From assembly GCA_018195615.1 (NCBI GenBank), contig JAGTPG010000002.1:4705501-4769500 (forward strand): DNA of 64,000 nucleotides, in the 5' to 3' direction. Below the pieces are notes generated by a model that saw only the letters and a list, made by a program, of their open reading frames with translations, had not been told where the DNA came from and searched no databases. The stretch comes from Streptomyces tuirus. Lineage in GTDB: Bacteria > Actinomycetota > Actinomycetes > Streptomycetales > Streptomycetaceae. The position numbers were made by a program, and so were the translations under genes. Shown here one piece after another: positions 30,166-40,136 of this stretch; position 1 is the first letter of the stretch; each line of letters begins with the position of its first letter.

Positions 30166-31075
30166 CTACGCCGCGACGAGGTACGAGAAGACGGACTCGA
30201 GGGACTCGTCGGACGGCGAGACCGTGAGCAGGCGGATGCCGTTGTCCCTGGCCACCCGGGCAGCAGGGCCGTGAAGCGGCCGAAGTCGACGGCCTGGACG
30301 CGCAGCGCGCCCTCGGCGAGGTCGACCTCGATGCCGGATGTCGACGGGTCGGCGATCAGCGCGGCCGCGAGGGCGCGGTCGTCGCTGGAGCGCACCAGGT
30401 AGCGGTGCGGCCGGTCGGTCATCAGTCGGCGGATCTTGCGGAAGTCGCCACTGGCGGCGTGCCGGCCGGCGACGACGACCTCGATGTGCCAGGCGAGCTG
30501 CTCGACCTCTTCGAGGATGTGGGACGAGAAGAGCACCGTGCGGCCCTCGTCGCCCATGCGGCGCAGCAGGTCCATGAGCTGCATGCGCTGGCGCGGGTCC
30601 ATGCCGTTGAAGGGTTCGTCCAGCAGGAGCAGCGACGGGTCGTGGACCAGCGCGGACGCCATCTTCACGCGCTGGCGCATGCCCTTGGAGTACGTCTGGA
30701 TCTTGCGGTCCTGCGCGTACTCCATCTCGACCGTGGCGAGTGCCTTCTGGGCCGCCTTGGCGCCCAGGCCGTGCAACTCGGCGTTGGCGAGGACGAACTC
30801 CTTGCCGGTGAGGAAGTCGTACATCGCCTCCCGCTCGGGACGACGCCGATCTGCTTGTAGATCTGCTCGTTGCGCCACACCGGCCGGCCGTCGAGGGTGA
30901 CCGTGCCGGTGGAGGGGGCCAGGAAGCCGCCCATCATGTTGATGAGGGTGGACTTTCCCGCGCCGTTGGGACCGAGCAGGCCGGTGACGCCGGGGCCGAT
31001 GGTCATGGTGATGTCGTTGACGGCGACCACGTTGCCGAACCAGCGGGAGACGTGGTCGATGTTGAGCGTGGTCAC
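30166..31075 (-). CDS. ABC exporter ATPase (two frameshifts)
   Basis: About 304 residues. It has Walker A GPNGAGKSTLINMMGG, signature YSKGMRQRVKMA, Walker B LLLLDEPFNGMDP and a switch His in LFSSHILEEVEQLA. The C-terminal domain common to ABC-2 exporter ATPases follows. The frame shifts near 30838 (after QIGVVP) and near 30258 (after FTALLP); the natural C-terminus SLESVFSYLVAA ends at 30166. GTG 31075 overlaps the stop of the upstream permease. It energises the permease encoded immediately downstream. Confidence 0.88.
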
Positions 31076-31987
31076 AGGCCCACCTTCTTGTAGCGGCGCA
31101 TCAGGAGGCCGTAGCTCGCGGCGATCAGGCCCAGGGCGAGGAGGACGTAGACGACGCCCTCGGCGTTGCTCGGGCCCACCCGCCGGGGAAGGCGGAGGTC
31201 GCGCCAGGAACGCGGACTGCACTCCGTCGATGATCGTGATCGGCGAGAAGAGCCCGATCCACGGCACGGCGTCGGTGCTGCCCTGGGCGTCGGCGATGGC
31301 CTGGAGGGTGGAGACGGCGCCGTAGGTGATGGTCAGCACGGCGATCACGGCCGCGATGCCGAAGCCGCGGCGTGGGGTGAAGGACGCGATGACCAGGCCG
31401 ATACCGGCGAACAGCAGTGAGAGCAGTGCCACGGAGACGAGTCCCTGTGCGAATCCCTTGGTCTGGTCGGCGAAGTCGAGCTTGGCCAGCAGCGCGCCCA
31501 CGTAGAGCACGAGCAGGGGAGCGGCCGTGAGGACGAACAGCGCCGAGGCCAGCGCCGCGAACTTGGCGCGGACGTAGTCGGCGGTCTCGATGGGCCGCGA
31601 GAAGTACAGCGGTACGGTCTTGAAGCGCAGGTCGCGCGAGACCGACTGGGGTGCCTGCGAGGCGACGTACAGGCTGATGACCGCCTGCATGACGATCGCG
31701 TAGCGCGTGTAGTCCAGGGGCAGGGCGTTGGCCTTGGTGGCGACCGCGACGGCGACCATGATGGCCGCGGGTACGCACATCACGACGAACAGCAGCATCG
31801 GCAGCACCTTGGACTTGACCGAGCGGCCGAGGCCGTAGGAGCCGCGCAGGGACTGCGAGTACAGGGAGCGGCGGGCGTAGGCGCGGCCCAGGCGGGGGCC
31901 GTCGTAGTTGCGGTAGCCGATGTTGTGGATGCGGGTCTGGTCACCCGGTGCCGGGGCGGGTGTCCCCGTGGAGTGCTCAACCGCCAT
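31072..31987 (-). CDS. ABC-2 type exporter permease (frameshifted near C-terminus)
   Basis: About 305 residues. A 60-residue cytoplasmic N-terminus (RIHNIGYRNYDGPRLGRAYARR) precedes six helices (LPMLLFVVMCVPAAIMVAVAVAT, SALFVLTAAPLLVLYVGALL, VSVALLSLLFAGIGLVIASF and others). The frame is disturbed near 31180-31200, after SAFL; the last helix and tail (LIAASYGLLMRRYKKVGL) are recovered in another frame and end at 31072. It overlaps both neighbours in the operon and presumably partners one of the two ATPases. Confidence 0.85.
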
Positions 31988-32950
31988 GGCCGACCGCCTC
32001 CTTCCGCTGCTCGTGCTCGTCGCTGCTGGTGAAGACCTCGGAGATGTGGTGCCGGCGCTGCTCCATGCGCACGAGCCCGAGTCCGAGGTCCGCGATCACG
32101 TCCCGGACCAGGTCGTAGGTCTCCTCGCCCTGGGCGGTGAGCAGCAGGATGTGGCCGGCTCCGGGCAGGCCGCTGCCGTCCTCGACGCTCACCCCGCGCG
32201 CGTGCAGTGCGTCGCGCACCGCGCGGGTGCCGTCCGGGTGCTCGTCGGTGTCGGTGACCTCGATCGCGAGGGTGGTGGTGGTCTGGGTGAAGTCCGTGGT
32301 GGAGCTGGAGCGCAGGAGCTTGCCGCCGTCGACGACGACGACGTGGTCGCAGGTGCGCTCCAGTTCGCCCAGCAGGTGTGAGGTGACCAGGACCGAGATG
32401 CCGAAGTCGGTGTGGATCCGGCGGATCAGGCCGAGCATCTCGTCACGGCCGACCGGGTCGAGGCCGTTGGTCGGCTCGTCGAGGAAGACCAGTTGCGGGT
32501 CGTGGACGAGGGCCTGGGCGAGCTTGACGCGCTGCTTCATGCCGGTGGAGTAGCCGCCGATGGGGCGGTATCGCTCCTCGTACAGGCCGACGTGGCGCAG
32601 GGTGTCCGCGGTGCGCTCGCGGGCCGCGGTGGGCGGCAGGCCGGACATGCGCGCCATGTGGACGACGAACTCGGTGGCCGAGACGTCCGGCGGCAGGCAG
32701 TCGTGCTCGGGCATGTAGCCGACCCGCTCGCGGATGGCGGCGCCCTTGGTGGCGACGTCGAGGCCGAGCACTTCGGCGCGGCCCTCGGTGGCGGGGACAG
32801 ACCCAGCAGGATCTTGATCAGTGTGGACTTGCCGGCTCCGTTGGCTCCGACGAGTCCGGTCACACCGGGCCCGACGTCCACGGAGAGCCGGTCAAGCGCG
32901 GTCACCCTGGGGAACCGCTTGCTCAGGCTTTCGGTCGCGATCACAGTCAC
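31977..32950 (-). CDS. ABC exporter ATPase (one frameshift)
   Basis: About 325 residues. Walker A is GANGAGKSTLIKILLGL, signature YSTGMKQRVKLA, Walker B LVFLDEPTNGLDP, and the switch His is in VTSHLLGELE. A C-terminal domain of the drug-exporter type is present. It heads the four-gene exporter operon, and its 3' end overlaps the next permease by 11 bp. One base seems lost near 32798 in a CCC/GGGG stretch. The start is GTG 32950 or, with better ribosome-site spacing to AAGG, GTG 32944. Confidence 0.88.
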
Positions 32951-33124
32951 CCTTCGAAGGTAGGGGCCGTGCGCGTGGCGGTCGTCACTCCGCAGAGCTG
33001 TCTTGGGATCAGCCTGGAGTATTACGGGCCCTTAGGGGACCTGGTGCTTGAGAGTTACCACGACCGGGGACCACACCGGGGGCGCCCTATTGACGATGTC
33101 TCTAACAAGTGCCAGATTCGCCGG

Positions 33125-34880
33125 ATGACGTTGCTCACGGGCGCGCGGGAGCGCCGGGTGCGGTCCGGTGAAGTCGAGCTGTGCGTGGCCGAGTTGGGCG
33201 ATCCTGATCGGCCCACGGTCGTACTGGTGCACGGTTACCCCGACAGCAAGGAGGTGTGGTCGGAGGTAGCCGCGCGTCTCGCCGGGCGCTTTCACGTGGT
33301 GGCGTACGACGTCCGCGGTCACGGCGGGTCGACAGCGCCGCGGCCGCTGCGGGGCGGGTTCACGCTGGAGAAGCTGACGGACGACTTCCTGGCCGTCGCG
33401 GACGCGGTCAGCCCGGACCGGCCGGTGCACCTGGTCGGGCACGACTGGGGCTCGGTGCAGAGCTGGGAGTTCACCACCGTCAAGCGCACCGAGGGCCGTA
33501 TCGCCTCCTTCACGTCGATGTCCGGGCCGTCCCTCGACCACTTCGGCCACTGGATCAACAGCCGTGTGAAGCGGCCCACCCCGCGCCGGGTCGGCCAGCT
33601 CCTCGGGCAGGGCGCGCGGTCCTGGTACGTGTACCTGCTGCATACGCCCGTGCTGCCCGAGCTCGCCTGGCGCGGCCCGCTCGGCAGGCGCTGGCCGAGG
33701 ATGCTGGAGCGCGCCGAGCGGGTGCCGGTCGACGGCTACCCGACCTCGTCGCTGCCCTCGGACGCGGCGCACGGGGCCTGGCTGTACCGGGACAACGTCC
33801 GGCCCCGGCTGCGCAGGCCGCGCCCGGACGCACGCGCCCACGCGCCCGTGCAGCTCGTCACGCCTCTGGAGGACCGTTTCCTTTCGGAGCGGCTCGACGA
33901 CGGACTGGAGCTGTGGGTTCCGCAGCTGACCCGGCGGACGCTTCCGGCGGGGCACTGGATCCCGCGCACCCGCCCCGATCAGCTGGCGACCTGGATCACC
34001 GACTTCGTGACGTCCGTGGAGCACGGGCGGCCTCCCGTGACCGCGAACGGCGAGCACGCCGAGCGGTTCGGCGGCCGGCTGGTGCTGGTCACCGGGGCCG
34101 GCAGCGGCATCGGACGGGCGACGGCGCTGGCGTTCGCCGGAGCCGGGGCGCGCGTGGTCGCGGTCGACCGGAACGCCGGAGCGGCGGTCCGCACCGCCGA
34201 GTCCTGCCGCCGGGTGGGCGCCCCGCGGCCTGGGCGGAGACCGCCGACGTCTCCGACGAACAAGGGATGGAGGAGCTCGCCGAGAAGGTCGGCAGCGAGT
34301 ACGGCGTGGTGGACGTCCTGGTGAACAACGCCGGGATCGGACTGTCCGGTTCCTTCTTCGACACCACGCCGGAGGACTGGAAGAAGGTCCTCGACGTCAA
34401 CCTGTGGGGCGTGATCCACGGCTGCCGGCTCTTCGGGCGGCGGATGGCCGAGCGCGGGCAGGGCGGCCACATCGTCAACGTGGCGTCGGCTGCTGCGTAC
34501 CAGCCGTCCCGGGCGCTGCCCGCCTACAGCACGTCCAAGGCGGCCGTGCTGATGCTCAGCGAGTGCCTGCGCGCGGAGCTCGCCGGGCAGGGGATCGGTG
34601 TGACAGCGGTGTGCCCCGGCTTCGTCAACACCGCCATCACGTCGACGGCGCACTTCGCCGGGGTCGACGCCGGCGAGGAGAAACGGCTCCGGCAGCGCGC
34701 CGCCCGCCTGTACGGGCTGCGGAACTACCCGCCGGAGAAGGTCGCCGCCGCGATCCTGCGGGCGGTGGTGCGCAACGAGGCGGTGGTAGCGGTGACGCCG
34801 GAGGCGCGGAGTGCGCGGGTGCTGTCGCGTTGGGCCCGGGGGTGTTGCGCCGGATCGCGCGGGTGAAGCCGCCGGTGTGA
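33125..34880 (+). CDS. EphD-like alpha/beta hydrolase - short-chain dehydrogenase fusion (two frameshifts)
   Basis: About 585 residues. The N-terminal alpha/beta hydrolase has HGYPDSKEVW and the nucleophile Asp in LVGHDWGSVQSWE, an epoxide-hydrolase-like elbow (~1-295). The C-terminal short-chain dehydrogenase has TGAGSGIGRATALAFAGAGA, NNAGIGLSG and the catalytic YSTSK with an upstream Ser (~310-585). This architecture matches mycobacterial EphD. It probably acts on lipophilic epoxide or carbonyl substrates with NAD(P)H; the substrate is unknown. Frameshifts lie near 34225 and 34842. A DnaA-box cluster follows the gene. Confidence 0.85.
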
Positions 34881-34908
34881 CGGTCAAGGGCCTTGAGGCG
34901 ACGGCCAG

Positions 34909-34962
34909 TTGTCCACAGAATCGCCAATTCCCCTGTGGATAACACTACTTCGTTGTGGATCA
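34909..34962. promoter_or_regulatory. Second DnaA-box cluster
   Basis: TTGTCCACA (34909-34917), TGTGGATAA (34934-34942) and near-consensus TGTGGATCA (34954-34962) in the short gap before kptA, about 8.7 kb from the first cluster. Confidence 0.7.
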
Positions 34963-35018
34963 AACCTCAGAAGCGAAACTCGATCGCGTGATTCACGTCT
35001 CTCCCGCACCCTGGTGGG

Positions 35019-35565
35019 ATGGACGAAAGACGCACCGTGAAGGTGTCGAAGTACCTGTCGAAGCACCTGCGCCACCAGCCGGAACGCATCGGGCTCACGC
35101 TCGACGAGGCCGGCTGGGTCGAGATCGACACCCTGATCTCCGCGGCCGCCGCGCACGGCTTCCGCTTCACCCGCGACGAACTGGACCATGTCGTCGCCAC
35201 CAACGACAAGCGGCGTTTCGCCGTCGAGGGCACACGGATCCGTGCCAGCCAGGGCCACAGCGTCGAAGTCGTCCTCGGGCTGACGCCGGCCACCCGCCCG
35301 CACACCTCTACCACGGCACCGTCGCCAGCCACCTGGACGCGATCCGGGCGGAAGGGCTCAGGCCGATGAACCGGCACGACGTCCATCTCTCCCCGACCGC
35401 GAGACGGCGACCCGCGTCGGTGCCCGCCGTGGCCGACCGGTCGTACTGACGGTGGACGCTGCCGACATGCACCGCGACGGTCATGTGTTCCACGTGAGCG
35501 CGAGCGGCGTGTGGCTGACCCAGAACGTGCCGCCGCGGTATCTGCACTTTCCCGGACCGCACTGA
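35019..35565 (+). CDS. kptA: RNA 2'-phosphotransferase (Tpt1/KptA), two frameshifts
   Basis: About 182 residues. The N-terminal winged-helix lobe starts VSKYLSKHLRHQPERIGL, carrying the first catalytic Arg. The ADP-ribosyltransferase-like lobe shows LYHGTVASHLDAIRAEGL, HDVHLSPT and the C-terminal VSASGVWLTQNVPPRYL. The family transfers an internal RNA 2'-phosphate to NAD+; its role in bacteria is unclear, possibly RNA repair. Frame changes near 35292 and 35398 are consistent with single-base losses, and the pieces restore a full-length protein. The start is ATG 35019. Confidence 0.85.
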
Positions 35566-35598
35566 CCTGTGGCGTGCACCCAACCGCTCACGGTGACC

Positions 35599-35612
35599 GT
35601 TTCACGTGAAAC
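35599..35612. promoter_or_regulatory. parS centromere site (perfect)
   Basis: GTTTCACGTGAAAC, 34 bp past the kptA stop and directly before an inverted fragment of the LLM oxidoreductase gene. Confidence 0.92.
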
Positions 35613-35627
35613 ATGGGCGACGCGCAG

Positions 35628-35760
35628 GGGTCCCTCACGATCTGTCCTGGCGCACCTTCCGGGACGGCCCGTGGTTCGGCGCCGTGCCGACACTCACCGC
35701 CGCCGCGACCGTCGCCGACCGGCTGCGGCTGGGCACGCTGGTGACCTCGGGCAAGGCGTT
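35628..35760 (+). pseudogene. 5' fragment of an LLM-class oxidoreductase gene
   Basis: The plus-strand translation reads HDLSWRTFRDGPWFGAVP followed by TLTAAATVADRLRLGTLVTS. It is nearly the same as residues ~38-77 of the intact LLM oxidoreductase encoded on the minus strand at 36.1-37.0 kb. It breaks off at 35760, where IS110-like sequence begins. The fragment has no start or end of its own. Confidence 0.8.
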
Positions 35761-35764
35761 TGCA

Positions 35765-36035
35765 GTGCAAGGCGATCGCCTCGGCCCGGCTGAAGAACGA
35801 CAAGGTCGACGCCACGCCCCTGGCCCAGCTGGTGCGATTGCGGAGCATGATGCGCAACCGGATCCACGCGGTGCTGGCCCATCACGGCTGCGACCGCACG
35901 GGGACACCCGAAACGCCTGGAGTGCCCCGGGCCGGGCATAGCTGGAGCAGTTGCCGCTGCCAGCCGTCTCCCGGCAGGTGGTGGGTGATCTGCTGGAGAC
36001 CATCGACGCACTCCAACGGGTCATCGACGGGACAC
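35765..36035 (+). mobile_element. IS110-family transposase remnant
   Basis: Decayed coding sequence in at least two frames. It contains LKNDKVDATPLAQLVRLRSM and MMRNRIHAVLAHHGCDR, then in another frame LPLPAVSRQVVGDLLETI followed by DALQRVIDG. The order and spacing match the DEDD (N-terminal) region and linker of IS110 transposases. No start, no C-terminal Transposase_20 domain and no clear ends are seen. Confidence 0.75.
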
Positions 36036-36110
36036 CAAGCCCGGGCGAGCTCGCGTTTTCGCATGAGCCAGAACCAACAAGCTCGATGCCTCGGGCCCCA
36101 CGGGTGACAC

Positions 36111-37013
36111 TCAGCCCAGTTGTGCTGGGGCCTCCATGGCGATCTGCTCGAAGACCTTCTCGTCCGCCGCGAAGGTGGAGTCCGGGATGGGCCAGTGGAT
36201 CACGAGCTCCGTGAAGCCGAGTTCCGCGTGCCGGCCGGCGAAGTCGACGAATGCGTCCAGGGACTGGAGCGGGCCGTTGCGGTCCGGGGTGAATCCGGTG
36301 AGCAGGACCTTGTCGAGGTCGGTCATGTCCCGGCCGATCTCGGCGCAGGTGTCGGCGAGCTTCTCCGCCTGCCCGCGAATGGCCTGAACCGACTGTTCAG
36401 GGGTGCCGTTCTCGTACAGCTTGGGGTCGCCGGTCGTCACCCACGCCTGCCCGTACCGGGCGGCCAGTCGAAGCCCGCGCGGTCCGGTCGCGGCCACCGC
36501 GAACGGCAGCCTGGGGCGCTGCACACAGCCAGGGATGTTCCGTGCCTCGTGCGCCGAGTAGAAGTCGCCCTCGTACGACACGGTGTCCTCGCTGAGCAGC
36601 CGGTCGAGCAGCGGGACGAACTCGGCGAACCGGTCGGCACGCTCACGAGGCGTCCACGGCTCCTGGCCCAGGGCGGTGGCGTCGAAGCCGGTGCCGCCCG
36701 CGCCGATGCCCAGGGTGACCCGCCCGCCGGAGATGTCGTCGAGGGAGATCAGCTCCTTGGCGAGAGTCACCGGATGGCGGAAATTAGGCGATGTGACCAG
36801 GGTTCCCAAACGCATGTGCCGGGTAACGATCGCAGCTGCGGTCAGCGTCGGTACGGCACCGAACCAGGGGCCGTCGCGGAAGCTCCGCCAGGACAAGTGG
36901 TCGTAGGTGTACGCGGTGTGGAAGCCGAGTTCCTCTGCGCGCTGCCAGGCAGCACGACCCCCCTCGTTCCAACGACGGTGCGGGAGGATCACGGTGCTCA
37001 GGCGCAGTTTCAT
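36111..37013 (-). CDS. LLM-class (F420-dependent) flavin-type oxidoreductase
   Basis: 300 residues with a luciferase-like TIM barrel: MKLRLSTVILPHRRW, YDHLSWRSFRDGPWFGAVPT split over strands 2-3, RLGTLVTSPNFRHPVTLAKE and GRVTLGIGAGGTGFDATA. Actinobacterial members mostly use coenzyme F420. The substrate is unknown. The gene is intact and reads leftward. A truncated inverted copy of its N-terminal part lies about 1 kb away next to an IS110 remnant. That suggests local duplication or rearrangement at the border between conserved and accessory DNA. Confidence 0.88.
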   Translation of the reverse strand: MKLRLSTVILPHRRWNEGGRAAWQRAEELGFHTAYTYDHLSWRSFRDGPWFGAVPTLTAAAIVTRHMRLGTLVTSPNFRHPVTLAKELISLDDISGGRVTLGIGAGGTGFDATALGQEPWTPRERADRFAEFVPLLDRLLSEDTVSYEGDFYSAHEARNIPGCVQRPRLPFAVAATGPRGLRLAARYGQAWVTTGDPKLYENGTPEQSVQAIRGQAEKLADTCAEIGRDMTDLDKVLLTGFTPDRNGPLQSLDAFVDFAGRHAELGFTELVIHWPIPDSTFAADEKVFEQIAMEAPAQLG

Positions 37014-37214
37014 GCCTCAGAGCCTACGGCGAGACACGGTGAGCCCGAGACGCACCGGACTCTGCGGCCATCCTGTGCATTACGAGATCACCAGCGATCG
37101 TGAGGCCGAGTGCTGCCCTGTGCCGCCGGTTCCGGGATTGCCCTGATCAGAACACCTGCTCGCGCGATTCTTGACCAGCAAGGTCGGACTGTACGCGGTC
37201 AACAAGGCGCGGCG

Positions 37215-37735
37215 TCAGGGTCGCAGCGTATGCCGCAGTGCCGGAAGTCTCGGGCAGTAGCCCTCCTCGGCCTCAAGCCCGGTCCCCAACTCGTCGGTGA
37301 ACGCCGGCCAGCACTCCCCGGTGGACAGACTGATCCGGCCACCCCACTCAGCCGGATCGCCCTCCAGCAGCATGCCGAGCAACTCCAGATCGACAGCGAG
37401 CGGACGCAGGAGGGGATCGCCGCGTCTCCCGCGGCCACTCGCAACCGGGACTCCAGCTCCTCATCGCCCCGGAAGCCGCGCCCCTGGAGCGCACCGAGAA
37501 ACGAGGCCGCCATCCTCGCAGCCCCCGGCAGACCCCGGCCAGGGCATTGGGTACGGCAGCATGTAGAGCCTCCAGCATGTCCTCGTAGGCATCGAAGATG
37601 CATCGACCCGACAGCACCAGCCGCGCCTTGGCCACTGCCCGTGGCTGGAGGACCACCAACGGCCGAAAGTCCCTGCGAAGTCCCCGCCAGCTGAGTGGAT
37701 CAAGAAAATGCCTCTCCCGAATAACATCAAATGCT
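37215..37735 (-). pseudogene. UPF0158-like hypothetical protein, broken by frameshifts
   Basis: Joining three frames gives ~175 residues: RRDFRPLVVLQPRAVAKARL, SGRCIFDAYEDMLEALHAAVP, AARMAASFLGALQGRGFRGD, then VDLELLGMLLEGDPAEWGGR, ISLSTGECWPAFTDEL. The last part matches the UPF0158-like pattern (…L..G.V.P). Shifts occur near 37525 and 37400. No convincing start codon is present, so the N-terminus may be lost or may begin at a non-ATG codon near 37735. Function unknown. Confidence 0.55.
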
Positions 37736-37984
37736 GACGGAACAGGCCCGTGTGCCTGCCGTTCCTCCTGTGACCGATGCTTGCGGTGCGGCGCAGGACG
37801 AGAACAAGCCATCTGGGCCGGGGAGCGCAGGGCCGTGGAATGCGGGAATTGCACAGGGGACTAGGGCGGGACTGGCCGAAACTACTGCACCGCGATGGCC
37901 AAACATAGACCGCAGCATCACCGAACGTTACTCTGACGCCCCAACACGCCAAGCGGTGTCAGCCAATGGTTAGGGGGACTAACC

Positions 37985-38823
37985 TTGCGCACTGGGGTTT
38001 ACTTTTCCTTCATCGGGATAGATGGCGTAGGAAAGTCCACATTTGCCAGTCTGTTACACCAGACCTTGAAGGAGCGCGGCCATGACGCGCGGCTGGTGAG
38101 CTGGCGGAGCGAACTCAGCGAACAGCCCTGGGCGACCAGCCGGACTGTGCAACAGGAGCTGTGGGTCGAATCATTTCGACTGATGCATCTCGGCATGGGG
38201 ACGGGCTTCCAGCCGCCCACCGATTTCGCCACCTTTCAGCAAGAGGACTGGGAATCCCGATTCGGCACCGCAACGATCGAACAGCGTCGCTCTGCGGGCC
38301 CACTCGCCGCCGCCTGGCTGGAATGGGCCGGATACACGATACTGCGCCATGAGTCCATCAAGCCGCTCCTGGACCAAGGCATCACGGTCATCGAGGACAG
38401 TTCAAGTCTCAAGATGACCTACAAAGCCATTCAGCATGCCCGAGCCCTGAACCAGGACCCCGCGACGGAGCGGGAAATAGACCGGGCCGAAGAAATGCTG
38501 CTGAGCCAGTTCCGCGACTATCCACCCGATGTACCCGTCATCGTATCGGGCCCCATAGACGTGGCTTTCCGGTGGCGTACCGAGCAGGACGGCGGCCTCG
38601 GGTGCTGGAGGACATGTCGCCGGTCGGCGGCGCCCGCGGATGGCCTGGCTTTCTGGAGCATCAAAGCGCGTCGGACCAGTTCTTCCGGAAGGTGGCCGAC
38701 GAATGGGACTGGCCACTCTTCGTGGTCAAGGACTCGGAACCTGATCTCAACTTCTCCGCCCTCCTGGATCGGCTCCGGGAGATTCCCGCGGCAGCCGCCC
38801 TGCTCCACGAGACCGTGTCATGA
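37985..38823 (+). CDS. Thymidylate-kinase-like P-loop nucleotide kinase (one frameshift)
   Basis: About 280 residues. The Walker A GIDGVGKSTFASLLHQTLK near residue 10 is of the dTMP kinase type. A central IEDSSSLKMTYKAIQHARAL stretch and a C-terminal DEWDWPLFVVKDSEPDLNF follow. No LID Arg motif is obvious, so the substrate may not be a nucleotide monophosphate. The start is TTG 37985 with GGGGG 7 nt upstream. The frame shifts near 38600 after EQDGG. A TTA leucine codon (38054-38056) should make translation depend on the bldA tRNA. The stop overlaps the next gene (ATGA). It is first in a kinase, nucleotidyltransferase, dehydrogenase series. Confidence 0.75.
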
Positions 38824-40136
38824 CCTCACAGGCCGAGACCCTCAGGATCCTCGCCCTGGCACACGTCGCTCCGCGCATCCCCGGTGAAGAAGCCGTTGCA
38901 GAGGTCCTGCGCGACGAGCAGAAGGCACTCGCCGTCCTCCGCGCGAACCAGGTGCTCAGCTTTGCCGCCGACCGCCTGGCCCGCTCGGGCCGCGCGCCCG
39001 AGGGCTCCGTGATCCTCGCGGCGGCCGAGGCCAAACGCAAGGAGCGCGCTCACCTGGAAGACCTGTGGTCGCAGTTGGGCGACGCGGTGGCCGAGAGCGG
39101 CATCCCGGTCGCCGGGATCAAGGGCCGGGCGGCCGTGGCGCTCTACGACGACCCCGGCGTGCGGGACTTCTCCGACATCGATCTCATGGCGGGAAGCATC
39201 GACGATGCGCTGGCCCTGGTGGAGGTACTGCGCCGCCGCGGCTTCGAATGGTGGGGCAACGAACTTCCGTGGGTGAAGCGGGACCGGCGCACCGGGAGGA
39301 TCTACGGCCAGGTTCCCCTGGACCTCGTCCGCGGCACTGAACGGTTCGGCGTGGACCTCCACTTCTCCGGCTATTCCATCCGGCATTCGCGGTTCCTGCC
39401 TGTCGAGGTGACGGGAACGGGGCTCCACCGATGGACCCCGATGGAGAATCTTCCGCTCCTGGTCGGCAACGCGGCCGGTGACTTCCTGATCCGGCAGAAG
39501 GACGTCAACGACGTCACCTTGATGCTCGAGCACTCCGACTGGGACTGGGCACCGGCACTGGAGCGGATCCGGTCCGTCGGGCTCGGCCCGTTCTGGAACG
39601 CGATCCTGGCGGCGACCACCAGGACCGCCGCGCTCTCCCCGGAGGCCGCCGAGCGGGCAGCCGGTCTCACCGTCGCCGGCGTGGTACGGGAGTCCCCGCC
39701 CTTTGCCGTGCCCGCCCCGCGCAGGCGAGTCCGCGGAACCGTGCTGGACGCCTACCGCAGTGGGGGCGGACTGCTGTCCGGAGTCCGCCTCGCGGCCGGC
39801 GCCTACCGCTACTACCGGCATCCCCTTCGTCTGACGGCCCGGCAGTCGTGCCGGCACAAAGCCCCTGCCGCCGCGCCCATCCGGCATCTCCGCAACGACG
39901 TCTGCGTACGACTGGTGCCCATGGACATGGTGCGCGCCCTCGCCCCCGGCACCGCGCCCGAGGATGCCCTCCAGCAGAAGGCATCGCCCGTGCCGGGGAC
40001 TGTGCGGATGCGTGAACTGCACTGGTCCGGGCACAGCTTCGCGCAACTGAACGACGAGTTGTTCGCCCCCACCGTTCTCTATGACATCTGCCCCGTGCAG
40101 CGGGACGTGGCCGCCGCCGACAGAAGGAATGACTGA
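38820..40136 (+). CDS. Nucleotidyltransferase family protein (NTP_transf_5-like)
   Basis: 438 residues. The core motif is GIKGRAAVALYDDPGVRDFSDIDLMAG around residues 98-125, with the DxD pair typical of the uncharacterised nucleotidyltransferase family seen in several peptide natural-product loci. A preceding helical region and a C-terminal ~200-residue domain (LRNDVCVRLVPMDMVRALAPG) are of unknown function. It is cytoplasmic and intact. It is translationally coupled to the kinase upstream (ATGA) and the dehydrogenase downstream (TGATG), so the three probably act in one pathway. Confidence 0.75.
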   Translation: MTSQAETLRILALAHVAPRIPGEEAVAEVLRDEQKALAVLRANQVLSFAADRLARSGRAPEGSVILAAAEAKRKERAHLEDLWSQLGDAVAESGIPVAGIKGRAAVALYDDPGVRDFSDIDLMAGSIDDALALVEVLRRRGFEWWGNELPWVKRDRRTGRIYGQVPLDLVRGTERFGVDLHFSGYSIRHSRFLPVEVTGTGLHRWTPMENLPLLVGNAAGDFLIRQKDVNDVTLMLEHSDWDWAPALERIRSVGLGPFWNAILAATTRTAALSPEAAERAAGLTVAGVVRESPPFAVPAPRRRVRGTVLDAYRSGGGLLSGVRLAAGAYRYYRHPLRLTARQSCRHKAPAAAPIRHLRNDVCVRLVPMDMVRALAPGTAPEDALQQKASPVPGTVRMRELHWSGHSFAQLNDELFAPTVLYDICPVQRDVAAADRRND

